Assembly: GCA_027575765.1 (NCBI GenBank)
Contig: JANBPT010000616.1
Span: 1-28,398, forward strand
DNA: 28,398 bases
Direction: 5' to 3'
Origin: Tieghemiomyces parasiticus
Taxonomy: Eukaryota; Kickxellomycota; Dimargaritomycetes; Dimargaritales; Dimargaritaceae
Position numbers and translations under genes: made by a program. Positions within the stretch are counted from its first letter, which is position 1, and each line of letters starts with the position of its first letter. This document shows positions 1 to 8,057 of this stretch, piece by piece. Below the pieces are notes generated by a model. That model saw only the letters and a list, made by a program, of their open reading frames with translations. It made no database searches and had not been told where the DNA came from.

Positions 1-72
1 CTATTAGCTCAGTTGGTTTAGAGCGTCGTGCTAATAACGCGAAGGTCGTAGGTTCGATCCCTGCATGGGGCA
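1..72 (+). tRNA. tRNA-Ile (anticodon AAU), 5' end cut by the window edge
   Basis: The sequence folds as a tRNA. The A box TAGCTCAGTTGG is at 5-16 and the B box GGTTCGATCCC at 51-61. The anticodon stem TCGTG/CGCGA closes a CTAATAA loop with anticodon AAT, read as isoleucine. The T stem is GTAGG/CCTGC. The 3' acceptor strand ATGGGGC plus discriminator A ends at 72. It pairs with only the last four bases of the 5' strand (CTAT), so the first three bases lie outside the window. There is no intron. Base order closely follows the usual eukaryotic tRNA-Ile(AAU), apart from one extra T in the D loop. It is very probably functional. Confidence 0.95.
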
Positions 73-78
73 ATAGTC

Positions 79-83
79 TTTTT
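79..83 (+). terminator. RNA polymerase III terminator of the tRNA gene
   Basis: A run of five T begins seven bases after the tRNA 3' end, and more T-rich sequence follows to about 89. This is the usual pol III stop signal. Confidence 0.85.
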
Positions 84-2340
84 CTCTTTCTTCCACGTGG
101 TTCTTTTTTCATACCCTATTGGCAGCGTAAGCTTGCTTGATTATATATGTAATATTGACTTTTGCAAGTTTTGCCTAACTGCCACTTCAGTTTTTGTCTC
201 TATATTACTCATATCAGACCGGTCATAGAGTATGGCTTAGCCATTTCCACCTTGAATGATACCTAGCTGAATGAGCTGGAAGGGGATTAGGCCTTCTGTC
301 TGAGGATACTGAGATGGAGGATGAACTGGCTGCCTGGTACCACACACCTCTGCCCCTGTGGCCATGACCTGTGTGATGATTGGGAACCACCACATTAGAT
401 TATCAAGGTAAAGTCCAAGTCTACTATTTCAGAATCATAAATTCTGTGATACTAGAATAGCCTTTTGGTTATGGTATTAGACTTGGGCCTAATATCAGCA
501 CAACCTGGCCAAGAGGAGGTACTACCCCTGCTGCCCTGAGATTCATCAGTCCCTTTGGCAAGCCCTGCCACCCCCTCCTGTAGATGTGCACCTCCTAGAC
601 TCTGCCCTGTCCACCCTGCCCAAGAGTTGCTGTGCCTACTGGCAGCCCATGTTGACTATCCTACTCCTCTTTGAGAGGCTGCAGTGTCCCAACCTGGACT
701 CTCCTGATGAAGATTACAGTTCCATCTGGCTGTCTTATCTGGCCCACCTACTCCCTCCTCTACCATTTAGGCTTGTTAACCTATTTTATACTATTTTCTG
801 CCTTGGTGATTGCCCTGTCTTGTGGCTCACCTCCTTACTGACTAAACCCATACTTTCTTGCCCAGTTTAAGGTTGGGCAGGTTGTCATAAGGTCTGGTTT
901 ACTCCCCAGGGTATATCCCCTTCCACCTTCTGAATCTTTTCCCTCCATATTTGGTTGCTCTTGACAATCTTTGACCTTTTGTCCTTTATTATGTTTCCCT
1001 GTGGATGGCAAATTATGACCAACAGGTTGCCTGCCTTAGATTCACTATAAATAAAAATTCACTTCACCTGAGCAACTTCACTATAGACTCGTCACCTGGC
1101 TCGGCAATGTGTATATCAAGCTAAAAGAGCCCAGGCACCTGCCCTGCCTGCTCAATCCTTAGAAGGGCGCAGAGGGTATTATAATTGTGCAGCCTGGTAC
1201 AGTCAAAATCTATGGAGCACTTTGTAAGGTAGTTGATTGCACTATACCCTATTCTAAAAAGTTTTGGCCACCAGTCATGCATGAGTTCCAACCTGAGCTG
1301 CACCAGATCAGGCAAGCCACTCACACCATTGAGTTTTATGACATTACATACCACAGTAATGCAAACAATCCGTCCTTGCTCTTCTCCAGGTTCTGATCAC
1401 TGGTCATGTTGACCTGTTGGTTGAGTGGCGGAGGTTCATCCCCAATCCCCTCAAGAATTAAGGGATAGCCAATGTACTGTACTAGGGTGTGTACATTCCA
1501 TCCAAACACCTCCAATTCATTGAGGTATCCATGATCCAAGGTTTCTATGAGCCTATCATGGTGGTGATTGCCCCTCTCTACAACAACAATAGTCAACCAC
1601 CTGCATTGCCACGATTCTACACAGCAGCAAGACGCGTAAAAACTGCAATTGTTTGAGGAGATCAATCGCATACTTGTGGATAATCTCTGTACTCCTTTCG
1701 ATCATTTGGTGGCAGTTGGCTGCACTGCTTTGGGCAAGTTCAACCATCTTAAACTGTACTACAACTTGTACTTCCCAAACTTTCGTATGGACTGGAAGAA
1801 TGAAACACAGGACGTTTACCTGGGAGTTGCCGTACTTGTGGCTGACCATCTTGGGAAAAATAGTTGCTTTGATAGCATCCATAAGTGGGGCGTGGCGGAT
1901 CTCTCAGGTTCTGGACGTCTGCTGGCTTAACAAAAATGGTATGGGTGTTAACTGGGTGCCGCACACTACAACTTTGAAGGATATTGTTAAAGACTGTCGA
2001 TTCAAACCCAAATGCTACAGATTCCCAAACGATCTCCCAATGTTCATCAACAATGATGGCAAACCCTACTTCATGACTTATGCCCCCATGAATACGCGTG
2101 ACCCGGTTCCTTTCCAGTGAGCGTGCCCTGGGTTGGATTATCTCTACTTGTGTTTCGTTTTGTTAACCAAATGGTCCCTGTTTCGTTGGTCTACTTCTGC
2201 CATTGTCATTGGAATGTTTGGTCACACCTAAATAAGCCATGGAATCATGCACACTTTCGGCTTTTAGATCAAGCAGCCTTGGCCACCAATGTACACTATG
2301 CCATAGTAAATACTATGGTAGGTGTAAGCTTACTAAGTAT
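84..2340. other. Gene-poor, CpG-depleted DNA with decayed coding-like fragments
   Basis: No intact gene is visible. Reading the plus strand base by base, I find no CG dinucleotide between 222 and 1089, although C and G are common and TG/CA are abundant. CpG stays sparse until about 1640 and then returns. Several stretches read like protein (for example plus-strand 490-870, 1150-1390, 1649-1927, 1930-2119), but they change frame and hit stops, and none was recognised securely. Cytosine-methylation-driven decay of old repeat or pseudogene DNA would explain the composition. That is an inference. Confidence 0.6.
1390..1927 (+). pseudogene. Unidentified decayed coding relic
   Basis: A good acceptor-like tract (pyrimidine run ending CAG at 1389) precedes a frame that stays protein-like to about 1652. 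That frame is broken only by TAA and TAG codons that could derive from CAA and CAG. A second protein-like frame, 1649-1927, follows shifted by one base. The first part includes the residues QGFYEP in an FIEVSMIQGFYEPIMVVI context. This faintly recalls a motif of the cleavage factor CPSF160/Cft1, but the resemblance is too short to name the gene. No start codon or full domain is seen. Confidence 0.2.
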
Positions 2341-2927
2341 AACAAACAAGGATTTAAGCTTTAAACTGGGGTGTGTGGATTGCAGTTTGGGTGGTAACTG
2401 TTGCTTATTGAATGGCGACCGTTAGGGCTTTGATACTTGAATAGCAGTGACCAGCATCATTTGTGTCAGGCGGAGCTTCATTGAAGACTTGGCTACCACT
2501 GAGTGGTGGGGCCAACAAGGCCAAACGAGGGAAAGTAGAGCGCACAGGACACCGTGGAGACAAGACGAAAGTAAGATAAAGAAAACAGTAGAATACGAGA
2601 GAGAGGTTTGGGCTTTCCGCCCGACCCTCTTCCTATGTCCCTTAGGGGTGTTGCAATCTGGTTACGACTCGGCGGGCGGTTCGACCGGTGAGTCACAATG
2701 GTTGGGAAAAAGGGGGGTGACCGTAGGGATTGATCCGTTAGGACCCCCCCCTTCCCGGTCCGGCTGCCACACTTTCATTGTAACTATTTAGCCTGGACTA
2801 GGGGATCCAGGACTACAGGTCGCGGCGGATCCGGGCGCCGGCAGGAAATGGAGGGACGACTAGGTAGCCGCTAGATCAGAAATAGAGAAACGCAAGGCCC
2901 TTAAAGAATAGAAGGCGGCACCTGGTT
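2340..2927 (+). repeat. Dispersed repeat family, copy 1 (interrupted)
   Basis: Two blocks match a second copy at 12430-12700 in the same orientation. Block A includes an exact 17-base match (2410-2426 with 12499-12515), followed by ATACTTGA and CCAGCATCA at similar spacing. Block B starts at 2791 with GCCTGGACTAGGGG and goes on through GGGCGCCGGCA, CTAGGTAGCCGCTA and AAGGCCCT (partner 12563-12700). Divergence between the copies is considerable, so neither is recent. In this copy the blocks are separated by about 320 bp that copy 2 lacks. No coding capacity, LTR ends or target duplications are evident, so the repeat class is unknown. Confidence 0.75.
2461..2778. mobile_element. Segment of about 320 bp inserted in repeat copy 1; possible non-autonomous element
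   Basis: Copy 2 runs from CCAGCATCA almost directly into GTAACTA and then block B. Copy 1 has about 320 bp between the same landmarks. The ends show only a weak inverted resemblance (GTGTCAGGCGG near the left end; GTGTGGCAGCCGG on the opposite strand near the right end). No protein is encoded that I recognise. The segment could be a short terminal-inverted-repeat element inserted into copy 1, or ancestral repeat sequence deleted from copy 2. The two copies alone cannot decide. Confidence 0.35.
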
Positions 2928-3478
2928 TGAATAATAAAGGCGATAGAAAGGTTGGGCCACCGTAGGGATAGGAAGCTAGGCCTTCCCTTAATCATCTACC
3001 ATAAGACGCAGCCACTAAGGTGGAGTGGCGCCGCCTGGGACGGCAAAGGCAACTGGTTGGCCTCACTTGGGGTATGGATCAGAGGGGGGGAGTTTTAGGC
3101 TACGACGGTCTGCCTATAACACTCCTCTTAATAATCCCGGCGGGAGTACATGAGTTCCGTCATTTCCGTAGCCTATTCCAATCAATCCACAAGGTACTAA
3201 CCTGCCAAGTGAGAGCAAGTCGACTGGGCAAAGTATCGGCCTTGGAAGAACGCTGAATAGCGCAGTGCCGAGCACGAGCGAGCAGGCTTGGCGCAATGTG
3301 AAAGGCAGTGGACGTAACCGACAAAAGGTTTTAGGTCAAATTAGTCGACTGGGTCTCAGAGTTAATGACCCCGCTTTCTACTATGGAGGTAAATGAGAAA
3401 CAATTGAGAAGGTAGAGAGTGAGCTACTTCCATCTCCACACCCATTATAAGGCTTCCTCTCATTGTCGCTCTCTTCCG
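2928..3478. other. Intergenic DNA downstream of the FGGY kinase
   Basis: No gene, RNA or clear repeat is seen. The stretch lies between the dispersed repeat and the stop codon of the minus-strand kinase, so its right part should hold that gene's 3' UTR and poly(A) site. No AATAAA is obvious on the minus strand. Confidence 0.5.
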
Positions 3479-5662
3479 CTATTCCGCTCCTTCCATGATC
3501 CGTTGGTATCGTATCTGATCCTGCTGCATTTGACACATGACACGGTAGCGGCGGTCGTGAATATGCCGATCTTCTAAAGTACATAGTGGCCGTACGAGGT
3601 GGCCGGTAGGTGCCATAGTCCGCATAGCCCGGACGAGAGGTACGGGCGAGGAAGTACCGGTGGCATCGGAAAGAACGGCCAAATCCTGTCCCTCCTCTTG
3701 GGCTGCAGCGTAGGCGCACATGGCTGCCCCCAGCAAGACCTCAGCAGCCCCGGGTACCTGAGGGACAAGTACAGGGCGGCCGGTTACGTCAGCGTGAACC
3801 TGGACAAAAAAGTCATTATGGGCCAGTCCACCCGACAGAACCAGAGCATCAATCTCCATATTTTTGGTCGCCGACGTCAGACGGGTCCCTTGTGTGAGCT
3901 GGTCAATGATTTGCCGGGTCCCATAGGCCAGGGCCAGGACAAAGGCTACGTAGTAGCGGACCAAGGCCGCAGGGGTGTTCTGGGGTTCCAAGTCAAGACC
4001 CACCAGCGCGCCGCGAAGGGAGGCGTCACTGATGGGGGATCGGTTACCGTGGAAATCCGGTAGGACGTGGAACCGGGCGTCGCCTACTAGGCGAAGGTAA
4101 CCCGTGTAAGGTTTGCCATCGCAGGTGTCCTCCCTCCCCAAGGCCTGTACAATCATATGATTCAGGTACCGGTACACTGCGGCAGTCGGGGCGGGGGATA
4201 ACCCTGTTTGGTTGTGGTCTGTCTCCGCCGGCCTGGTCGCTGTTACCTGCCGCACTTTGGTCTCGGCTGCGTGGTACACCACTGGGAAGGCGGGATGACT
4301 ACTAACGATAAAGTCCAGCAGGGCTCCGGTGGCGCTCTGTCCGCCCTCGTTCAGCCATAAATTTGGAACTGTCACACTCTGGTAAGGACCCCAGACGCCA
4401 CTGACGAAGTGTGGATTAGGTTGGGCCACCAGGTGGCAGGAGGAGGTCCCACAGATCATGGCTAATCGATGCGTCAGTGGGTCGGCTGACGGCTCTGGGA
4501 TGAGGTCGCCAGGCTGTGGGATCGCGGTGGCTGCCACTGTACCGATCCAACCGGCATAGGCATCAATGACAGCCGAGCCGACCCGGACCGACTCAGGCAG
4601 GCCAAGCTCGGTAGCCGCGTGCGGGGTGAGGTTCCCTACCCAATCGCCCGCGTGTGATACCAATTGAGCGGATCGGCTACCGCCTCCACCGCCGATTCTA
4701 ATGTAATCGTCGTCGGCCAGGTCTCCCAGACCAATATCCTGGAGGTACGCCTGGTCCCAACCACCATCCTGGGCTGCGTTTGGGGAAGCTGATGAGGAAG
4801 TAGAAGGCAGGTAGCCCCATTTGCAGACGAGTGAACAGGCAGACCGCTGTGGATTACCCGTTGCCCGCCAGGTAAGAAAATCAGGGAGGCTGAAGAAGTG
4901 CATACGGGGCCAGAGCCCCGCTGTCCCACTTGCGGCAGGTTCGTACGCCCGGCAAAATTCCTTTAGCCATAGTATCTTGGGCAGCTCCATCTCCACCGAC
5001 ACCCGACCGCCGAGGTAGCGAAAGGACCGCTGGGCACCCTCGGTCGACTGGTTAATCCGGTTGGCCTGGTCCTCGGCGCGGTGGTCCATCCAGAGCACGA
5101 TATTGTACAGGTTGGAGCTGGGAAGCCTACCCTTACCATCCTCTGTACTTAAATCCGATGAGGAATCCAACGCAGGCCCCGTAGTGTTACCGAATTGTTT
5201 GGTAAGAGCCGCTTGTGATATAGGCACTGGGACCCACCGTTCCGGCTCCGCCAAGCTGCCCGAGTCAACTGAGACAGACGGGCCAGGCGGCCGCAGCACG
5301 ACCAGGGAACAGGTGGCGTCAAACCCGATCCCTCGAACCCGCTGCACCGAGAACCCCGGGTGCAGCATGGCTTCGGCTGAGCAGCCTCGCACGCAAGTCA
5401 CCACCGCCCGCCAGATCTCTTCGCTGCACTGCTCATAGTGGTACGTCACCGGCGCACTCTCCGTTTGGTCGCCGTTATTGGAGGAGGAGGAGGCCGCGCT
5501 CCGGACAGGGAAGACGGGATGCATCGAGCGCTGCATGCTAATGGGATGGGTGCGGATGGCGACGAGTTCGGCACCAGAGTCGCCGCTGGATACTTGAAAG
5601 AGCGCTGCCCGTACTGAGGCAGTACCCACATCCACGCCAATATAATAGCTTGGTTCAGACAT
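3479..5662 (-). CDS. FGGY: FGGY-family pentulose kinase (probable D-ribulokinase)
   Basis: The 727-residue product matches the eukaryotic FGGY carbohydrate kinase domain protein (yeast YDR109C, human FGGY) along its whole length. This family phosphorylates D-ribulose and related ketopentoses with ATP in the cytosol. Visible landmarks are the N-terminal phosphate loop IGVDVGTASVRAALF (8-22), RGIGFDATCSLVVL (110-123), WMDHRA (191-196), YLGGRVSVEM (216-225), LPDFLTWRATG (259-269), the catalytic-base segment SAVIDAYAGWIG (363-374, Asp367), ICGTSSCH (403-410), GVWGPY (422-427), WLNEGGQS (436-443), LPDFHGNRSP (534-543) and the ATP-site segment LSGGLAHNDFFVQVHADVTGRP (609-630). The start is the ATG at 5662; the upstream frame has only a TTG. 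It is longer than the human protein (about 550 residues) because of low-complexity insertions near 53-72, 124-182 and 286-300 and a longer tail. No intron is needed. It lies 447 bp downstream of NBS1 on the same strand. Confidence 0.93.
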   Translation of the reverse strand: MSEPSYYIGVDVGTASVRAALFQVSSGDSGAELVAIRTHPISMQRSMHPVFPVRSAASSSSNNGDQTESAPVTYHYEQCSEEIWRAVVTCVRGCSAEAMLHPGFSVQRVRGIGFDATCSLVVLRPPGPSVSVDSGSLAEPERWVPVPISQAALTKQFGNTTGPALDSSSDLSTEDGKGRLPSSNLYNIVLWMDHRAEDQANRINQSTEGAQRSFRYLGGRVSVEMELPKILWLKEFCRAYEPAASGTAGLWPRMHFFSLPDFLTWRATGNPQRSACSLVCKWGYLPSTSSSASPNAAQDGGWDQAYLQDIGLGDLADDDYIRIGGGGGSRSAQLVSHAGDWVGNLTPHAATELGLPESVRVGSAVIDAYAGWIGTVAATAIPQPGDLIPEPSADPLTHRLAMICGTSSCHLVAQPNPHFVSGVWGPYQSVTVPNLWLNEGGQSATGALLDFIVSSHPAFPVVYHAAETKVRQVTATRPAETDHNQTGLSPAPTAAVYRYLNHMIVQALGREDTCDGKPYTGYLRLVGDARFHVLPDFHGNRSPISDASLRGALVGLDLEPQNTPAALVRYYVAFVLALAYGTRQIIDQLTQGTRLTSATKNMEIDALVLSGGLAHNDFFVQVHADVTGRPVLVPQVPGAAEVLLGAAMCAYAAAQEEGQDLAVLSDATGTSSPVPLVRAMRTMAPTGHLVRPLCTLEDRHIHDRRYRVMCQMQQDQIRYQRIMEGAE

Positions 5663-6109
5663 GGAGTTACGGTTGAGGAAACGGGGCAATGTGACAAACT
5701 AAGGCGGACAATCGGTACCAGTGGCGAGTCGCAACTTGAAGGTGTAGACCAGCATAAGAGTAAGCGTCGATATGAAGCTCACGTTTGACCCCTGGCCTAG
5801 AGGGTCAGGTGGTCAGAATAAGAACTGTAGGGACGGCGCAGACGGGAGGGAGAGGGAGGCCACACAGTCCTTTGTTGCAGCGGGGTGTGACTGGCAAGGA
5901 AGGGTTCATTTCTGCTGGCCAGCGTGCCCACGAAGAACAGAACTGGGCCACCAAATACCCACCTAACTTAATTCGCCTTGTCACAATTATTACTAGACCC
6001 TGCCAAGTTATTTCCCTAGTTTTAGATCCCTTTGGATGCGACGCACACAATGCGGTCAACACATGTGGAACAAGGTAGTGGATGAGGACATGGATTTCAT
6101 TCCAAGACT
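5663..6109. other. Intergenic spacer: kinase promoter and NBS1 3' region
   Basis: The 447 bp lie between two minus-strand genes, so they must contain the 3' end of NBS1 and the promoter of the FGGY kinase. No TATA box or other known element stands out. No separate gene is supported. Confidence 0.6.
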
Positions 6110-8057
6110 TCAGAAATCTGGGTATGGCTCTAGTTCGTAAATGTGCCTGGTTTTCTTGAAACGTTTGTAATTGGCTGGAGTAGACGGCGCTGTTTCAAGC
6201 CCAGTAGCTGGCGGATTGAAGGTACAAGCAGTGGTGATGGACGACCGTATAGGTTGCTGGCCGATTGCATCCGAAGCATATGGTACAGACTCGACCGACT
6301 GGACATTAGGCAGCAATATCGGCTCGCGCGGAACTAATGCTGGGTGCTTGGCCACCCGAGTCCGGTCGGTCGCGCTTGGTATGGTCACCGGCGGACTAAT
6401 CGGCCGCTCATCCGGTTGTGGCGCCGCCGGTGACTTGGGCAGTGGCAGCGGCGGAGACAAGGTTGGCATGGCCTCGGCTTCATCTACACGTTCCTTTCTT
6501 CTATCCTTAACGGCTGACAGGGCTTCCTCAAAACCGGGTCGAGTGGCCAAGACTGTCGCCGCGGCATCTAAACTGTCGCCCAGAGCGTCCGTATTGGCCA
6601 TTACAATACTGAAAAACACTGAAGCCTCGGTGGCTAGACAAACGTATATGCGATCCAGAAAGGCGCGAAGTTGCGAATCCGGCAGTAGACTAGAGCCCCA
6701 AAGCGCCCGCTCAGCCGCGCTGCATGACGCGGCCTGAGCCGAGTTTAACCCTACTGAGGCCATGGCCTGACCAGAGGTCCCACAGAACGGATCGATCATC
6801 AAACACCAGGAGCGACCAGGGTACTCCTGCTCGTAGTCAGTCAAAAGTTCTTCGAGGGCCTCCAAGTTCAGGCCTGGCGAATCGGCTGGACCGTCGGCAA
6901 GGAGGGAAGGGTACTCTTCAGGCGAGAGGTTGATCACGACGCCGTCGCCGGCCTCAACTGTAGTCTGGAGTCGGTCAAACTGTCGATCAGTCATGGCGAT
7001 AAAAGACCAATTGGCGAATAGAGTGGTGCGGTCCGGGTGGGGCTGCCACGGCTCGGGGGTCTGGAGAAACCGTGTCAGCGCTGTCACCACGGCCGTGTGG
7101 CCCGGATTACCATGGCGCTGGGATATCACCTGGCTGACAAGCCGGTAAGGCAGATGTGCTGCCGCACTCGGTAATTCAAACCGGGCCTCCAGGGCTTCGA
7201 GCCGCGACCGGTAAGGTTCCTCCGTGTCGGGCCCTGCACCCCCCCTGTTAGTATCCAGGCCGGGGCCGGTCAAGTCAGTCAGCCAGGTTTGGTTTACGAC
7301 CTGCCCCCCACGCATTAGAGCCATACCTACGTTGGGATCCATTATAATCGGGAGTTCCTCACTACGCTCGCCACCTAGCTCATCGCCCACCACCATGTGA
7401 GTACACCGGTCGTTCCAATGGGTGGCGAAGCGGGCATCGAGAACCCGTATGGCCCGGTCCGCGAGCATCGCCTGCTGCTTAGAGGAACTGCCCGAAAAAC
7501 AGAGTACAAGTGGCTGCCAGGTCAGCTGGAGCCGAGTGGTCTGGGCACCGAACGTGAGCACGTCGCCGCTTCGGACGAGATTGGCTTGGTTTGCTGCCAA
7601 GCGCTGGCCGTTGACAAAAGTACCGAACCGCGACTTGCTATCAGTCACGTGCAGAGGGGTCGAGGCCAGGTCGAGCAGCTGCCCCGTCGTAGTGACCGAC
7701 GGCGCGGTTGCGATGGCCAAGCGGGCCTGCTGGCGGCTGACAGACTTGTCTCTGGGGAAGGCGATGTCGCACTCTAGTCGCCAGGGGAATAATGCGAGTC
7801 AAACAAGGTCGTAATGAGAACTACCATTTGGCGCTGGACTTGTGCACACACACATACACACACACACACACACAAAACCGGAATCCCGACTCCACCACGC
7901 TCGGGACATGTCCTCATAAGTGACCCGAGGGGTCAGCGCATGGCTACTTACGCGTACGGCCTAGGATATAACTCTTGCCGGGTCGCAGCCAGCGGGTAGC
8001 TACAGGTTCTTCGGACCGGCCAGACTCATCGATTTGGTCCCAAGTGATCAGCCACAT
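6110..8057 (-). CDS. NBS1: NBS1/nibrin-like component of the MRE11-RAD50-NBS1 complex (two exons)
   Basis: Exon 1 is 7952-8057, the intron 7774-7951 (GTAAGT donor, CTAG acceptor, TTGAC branch-like motif) and exon 2 6110-7773, giving 589 residues. Exon 1 opens MWLITWDQ and ends LGRT, and exon 2 continues QCDIAFPRDKSVSRQQA, so splicing restores one FHA domain (about 1-120, with Gly33-Arg34, SVSR 46-49 and FGTFVNG 85-91). Tandem BRCT-like regions follow: BRCT1 begins near PLVLCFS (123) with THMVVGDE, BRCT2 near FANWSFIAMTD (288). A Pro-rich linker leads to NYKRFKK (570-576), which fits the MRE11-binding motif of NBS1 proteins. In the family this subunit recruits the nuclease and ATM/Tel1 to DNA breaks in the nucleus. 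Oddities: the usual FHA histidine after SR is Gln51, and only 13 residues follow the MRE11 motif, so a typical ATM/Tel1-binding tail is not visible. Human nibrin is 754 residues. A further 3' exon cannot be excluded. Confidence 0.88.
7774..7951 (-). other. Intron 1 of NBS1 (178 bp)
   Basis: On the minus strand the intron begins GTAAGT just after codon 35 and the first base of codon 36. It ends CTAG just before AGTGCGAC. Removing it joins C with AG to give a Gln codon and keeps the FHA reading frame. TTGAC about 27 nt before the acceptor can serve as branch site. The intron holds a CA/TG microsatellite. Confidence 0.85.
7845..7874 (+). repeat. (CA)n microsatellite inside NBS1 intron 1
   Basis: Fifteen CA units, one altered to TA, run without break. 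On the transcribed minus strand this is a TG/GT run. Confidence 0.95.

Noticed and set aside
1490..1760. Fragment resembling the polyadenylation factor CPSF160/Cft1
   Set aside because: Only short motifs (QGFYEP and a VDNL...HLVAV stretch in another frame) are reminiscent. No domain can be followed, so the name was not used as a call.
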